Shown piece by piece: positions 33,006 through 34,402 of a stretch of DNA of 34,402 bases. Within the stretch, counting starts at the first letter, position 1. Each line of letters starts with the position of its first letter. This stretch comes from Streptomyces sp. SID14436. GTDB lineage: Bacteria; Actinomycetota; Actinomycetes; Streptomycetales; Streptomycetaceae. The position numbers and the translations under genes were made by a program. The notes under the pieces were generated by a model that saw only the letters and a program-made list of their open reading frames with translations, searched no databases and had not been told where the DNA came from. The stretch is taken from NCBI RefSeq assembly GCF_010548465.1, contig NZ_JAAGMD010000577.1, forward strand, positions 1 to 34,402, read 5' to 3'.

Positions 33006-33509
33006 TCACTCCGCCGGGGAGAGTTCCGCCCGGCCGAAGAGGAGGGCGTAGCCGGAGGGCAGCTGGTCCAGGATGCGGGTGATCAGGTCCTCTCCGGCCA
33101 GCGCCGGCAGGACGCTGAGGACCGAGCTGACGTCCCAGCGGGCCGTCGCCGACGTCGCGCCCTCGATGCGGGCGGCCACCGAGTCGACGAACTCCGCCGC
33201 CGTCAGCGGGCGGGTCGCCGGGATCTGGGAGGCGACCACGCGCGCGGCCTCCTCCGGCAGGGCGCGGGCCAGTTCGACCCGCTCGTCGCCGACGACGTGG
33301 CCGCCGAGGGCCGACAGGACGATACGGGTGACGCTCTCCGCCTCCGCCCTCGTCGCGTACTGGCCCGACTCGCGTACGGCCTCGACGAGTTCCAGCCAGC
33401 GTTCGTCGTCCCCGCGGCGCGGCGTACGGGCGGCACGGTCGGGGTGCGGGGCCGGGATCACCCGGTCCCGGTGCGAGAGCGCGGGCTTGTTCGGGGTCAT
33501 CGTCGTCAT
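33006..33509 (-). CDS. DUF2267-domain protein
   Basis: A 167-residue cytoplasmic protein. The first 35 residues are a polar, probably disordered tail. The DUF2267 domain follows: WLELVEAVRESGQYATRAEAESVTRIVLSALGGHVVGDERVELARALPEEAARVVASQIPA. A related helical repeat comes next (AAEFVDSVAARI, SVLSVLPALAGEDLITRILDQLPSGYALLFG). The SD GGAG lies about 11 nt before the ATG. DUF2267 genes are often stress-associated, and this one is followed upstream by an Hsp20 gene on the same strand, 111 bp away, so the two may share heat or stress control. Confidence 0.9.
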   Translation of the reverse strand: MTTMTPNKPALSHRDRVIPAPHPDRAARTPRRGDDERWLELVEAVRESGQYATRAEAESVTRIVLSALGGHVVGDERVELARALPEEAARVVASQIPATRPLTAAEFVDSVAARIEGATSATARWDVSSVLSVLPALAGEDLITRILDQLPSGYALLFGRAELSPAE

Positions 33510-33620
33510 GCTGCTTCGGACTCCTCTCCTGCTGAAGGCCTGCGGCGCCGCTACCGGAGACCGGCGGGCGCGGGGCCGCGTCCCGCGGCGGCCGTTCCGC
33601 GGGACGCGCTCGGACCGCGG

Positions 33621-34046
33621 TCAGCGGCCGATCTGCTTGCGTCCGCCGCCGCTGATCTGGATGCGGCGCGGCTTGGCCTGTTCGGCCACCGGGATGCGCA
33701 GGGTCAGGACGCCGGCGTCGTACGACGCGTCGATGCGCTCGGTGTCCAGGGTGTCGCCGAGGAAGAGCTGGCGGGTGAACGTGCCGGTGGGACGCTCTGC
33801 CACGAGGGTCTGCGCGTCCTCGGGGGCCGGGGAGCGGCGCTCGGCCCGCACGTTCAGGACATTGCGCTCGACGTCCAGCTCGACCGTCTCGGGGTCGATG
33901 CCGGGGAGGTCGAAGTGGACGAGGAACTCGTCACCCGCCCGGTACGCGTCCATCGGCATGGCGGCTGCACGGCCGGCCACTCCGTTCCCGAAGAACTGCT
34001 GCGCGAGGCGGTCGAGGTCGCGGAAGGGGTCGGTGCGCATGAGCAT
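33621..34046 (-). CDS. Small heat-shock protein (Hsp20/alpha-crystallin family)
   Basis: A 141-residue ATP-independent holdase chaperone. The N-terminal arm is [20 protein letters not shown]. The alpha-crystallin domain runs from [41 protein letters not shown] to [17 protein letters not shown], including the hallmark GVLTLRIP, and a short tail RRIQISG contains an IxI-type motif. The ATG at 34046 is chosen because AAAGGAG lies 8 nt upstream. GTG codons at 34055 and 34049 are alternatives. A near-consensus promoter and a HAIR-like inverted repeat lie upstream. Confidence 0.94.
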   Translation of the reverse strand: MLMRTDPFRDLDRLAQQFFGNGVAGRAAAMPMDAYRAGDEFLVHFDLPGIDPETVELDVERNVLNVRAERRSPAPEDAQTLVAERPTGTFTRQLFLGDTLDTERIDASYDAGVLTLRIPVAEQAKPRRIQISGGGRKQIGR

Positions 34047-34095
34047 CACGGTCACTCCTTTCCTCGGGTTCGATCTCTGCGATGCCCGTACTTCT

Positions 34096-34124
34096 TATAT
34101 AGCTCGGAGGAGGAAACTTGACAA
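34096..34124 (-). promoter_or_regulatory. Sigma70-type promoter of the hsp20 gene
   Basis: On the minus strand, TTGTCA (34124-34119), a 17-bp spacer and TATATA (34101-34096) form an almost ideal vegetative promoter about 50 bp before the start codon. Confidence 0.75.
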
Positions 34125-34137
34125 GTGCCGACTCAAC
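34117..34137. promoter_or_regulatory. HAIR-like HspR operator over the hsp20 -35
   Basis: CTTGACA, 7 bp, ACTCAAC matches the HspR-associated inverted repeat (CTTGAGT-N7-ACTCAAG) at 11 of 14 positions with the exact 7-bp spacing. It overlaps the -35 element of the hsp20 promoter, where repressor binding would block transcription. Confidence 0.5.
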
Positions 34138-34206
34138 TACGGGCACCGGTAACCTCGGAGGTCAGTGAGACCGACCCCTTCGGGGGAGCACCGGGAGGCG
34201 GGCAGC

Positions 34207-34402
34207 ATGGCGAGGATTCCCAGTTCAGTGGTGGCCGCGAGCGGGATCGTCGGCGGGTACGGGGTGGCCCGCTGGACGCGGCAGCGCCCGCTGGGCGGGG
34301 TCGTCCTCGCCGCCGCGGGGACGGCCGCGGCCCGGCAGTGGCAGCAGCGCGCCGGGGGTACGGCCGCGAGCGCGCTGACCGCCGCCTACGTCGCCGCCTT
34401 CG
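34207..34402 (+). CDS. Small Ala/Gly-rich, probably membrane-associated protein (3' end cut)
   Basis: The first 65 codons are present. The ATG at 34207 follows the SD GGGAGG (34193-34198). The visible protein, MARIPSSVVAASGIVGGYGVARWTRQRPLGGVVLAAAGTAAARQW and on, alternates short hydrophobic Gly/Ala stretches with basic residues, suggesting one or two weak membrane helices. It is divergent from hsp20. No family can be named with certainty, and the end lies outside the window. Confidence 0.7.
   Translation, partial: MARIPSSVVAASGIVGGYGVARWTRQRPLGGVVLAAAGTAAARQWQQRAGGTAASALTAAYVAAF

Overview
The window is typical high-GC Streptomyces-type actinobacterial chromosome. Coding frames are GC-rich, GTG and TTG starts are common, and the gene families are streptomycete ones (ROK repressor, Scr1/DUF397 pair, RsbW-like ATP-binding protein, DUF6412, DUF2267). 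No tRNA, rRNA, transposase, integrase or CRISPR array was seen.

Left flank (1-8456): ordinary chromosomal genes. A ROK repressor diverges from an oxidoreductase and a UPF0303-type protein across a near-perfect 25-bp palindrome. Then come a secreted trypsin-like protease, a lipoprotein, a fumarylacetoacetate-hydrolase-family enzyme, a second YidC/Oxa1-type insertase with a DUF6412 membrane protein, a SEC-C protein and a DUF1801 protein.

Central island (8538-27931, about 19.4 kb): a dense anti-phage-type locus in three blocks. (1) A rightward block: Vsr-type endonuclease, a 5-methylcytosine methyltransferase homologue whose catalytic Cys is replaced by Arg, and a second methyltransferase with the intact PCQ motif. 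(2) A leftward three-gene block with 4-bp overlaps: an XRE-HTH/GHKL ATPase fusion, an unrecognised protein and a DUF6339-type protein. (3) A rightward four-gene block, again with 4-bp overlaps: a 1588-residue GHKL-ATPase/SF2-helicase fusion, a UvrD-like SF1 helicase, a DrmA-type helicase and a DrmB (DUF1998) protein, preceded by a possible 68-codon ORF with a TTA codon. Blocks 2 and 3 diverge from a 490-bp region rich in inverted repeats.

DrmA, DrmB and a cytosine methyltransferase are core DISARM components. However, no DrmC (phospholipase-D nuclease) and no recognisable SNF2-type DrmD is present. The GHKL-helicase fusion, the UvrD-like helicase, the XRE-GHKL trio, the Vsr and the paired methyltransferases are not part of the classical class 1 or class 2 layouts. 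My inference is a DISARM-like variant in which the methyltransferase pair marks self DNA, Vsr repairs 5mC deamination, DrmAB and the extra ATPases act on unmodified incoming DNA, and the XRE-GHKL protein senses or regulates.

Right flank (27940-34402): an RsbW-like protein, an Scr1-like XRE regulator with DUF397 partner, two conserved hypotheticals, an endonuclease/exonuclease/phosphatase-fold membrane protein, a VOC protein, DUF2267, an Hsp20 with a HAIR-like operator over its promoter, and the start of a small Ala/Gly-rich protein cut by the window edge.
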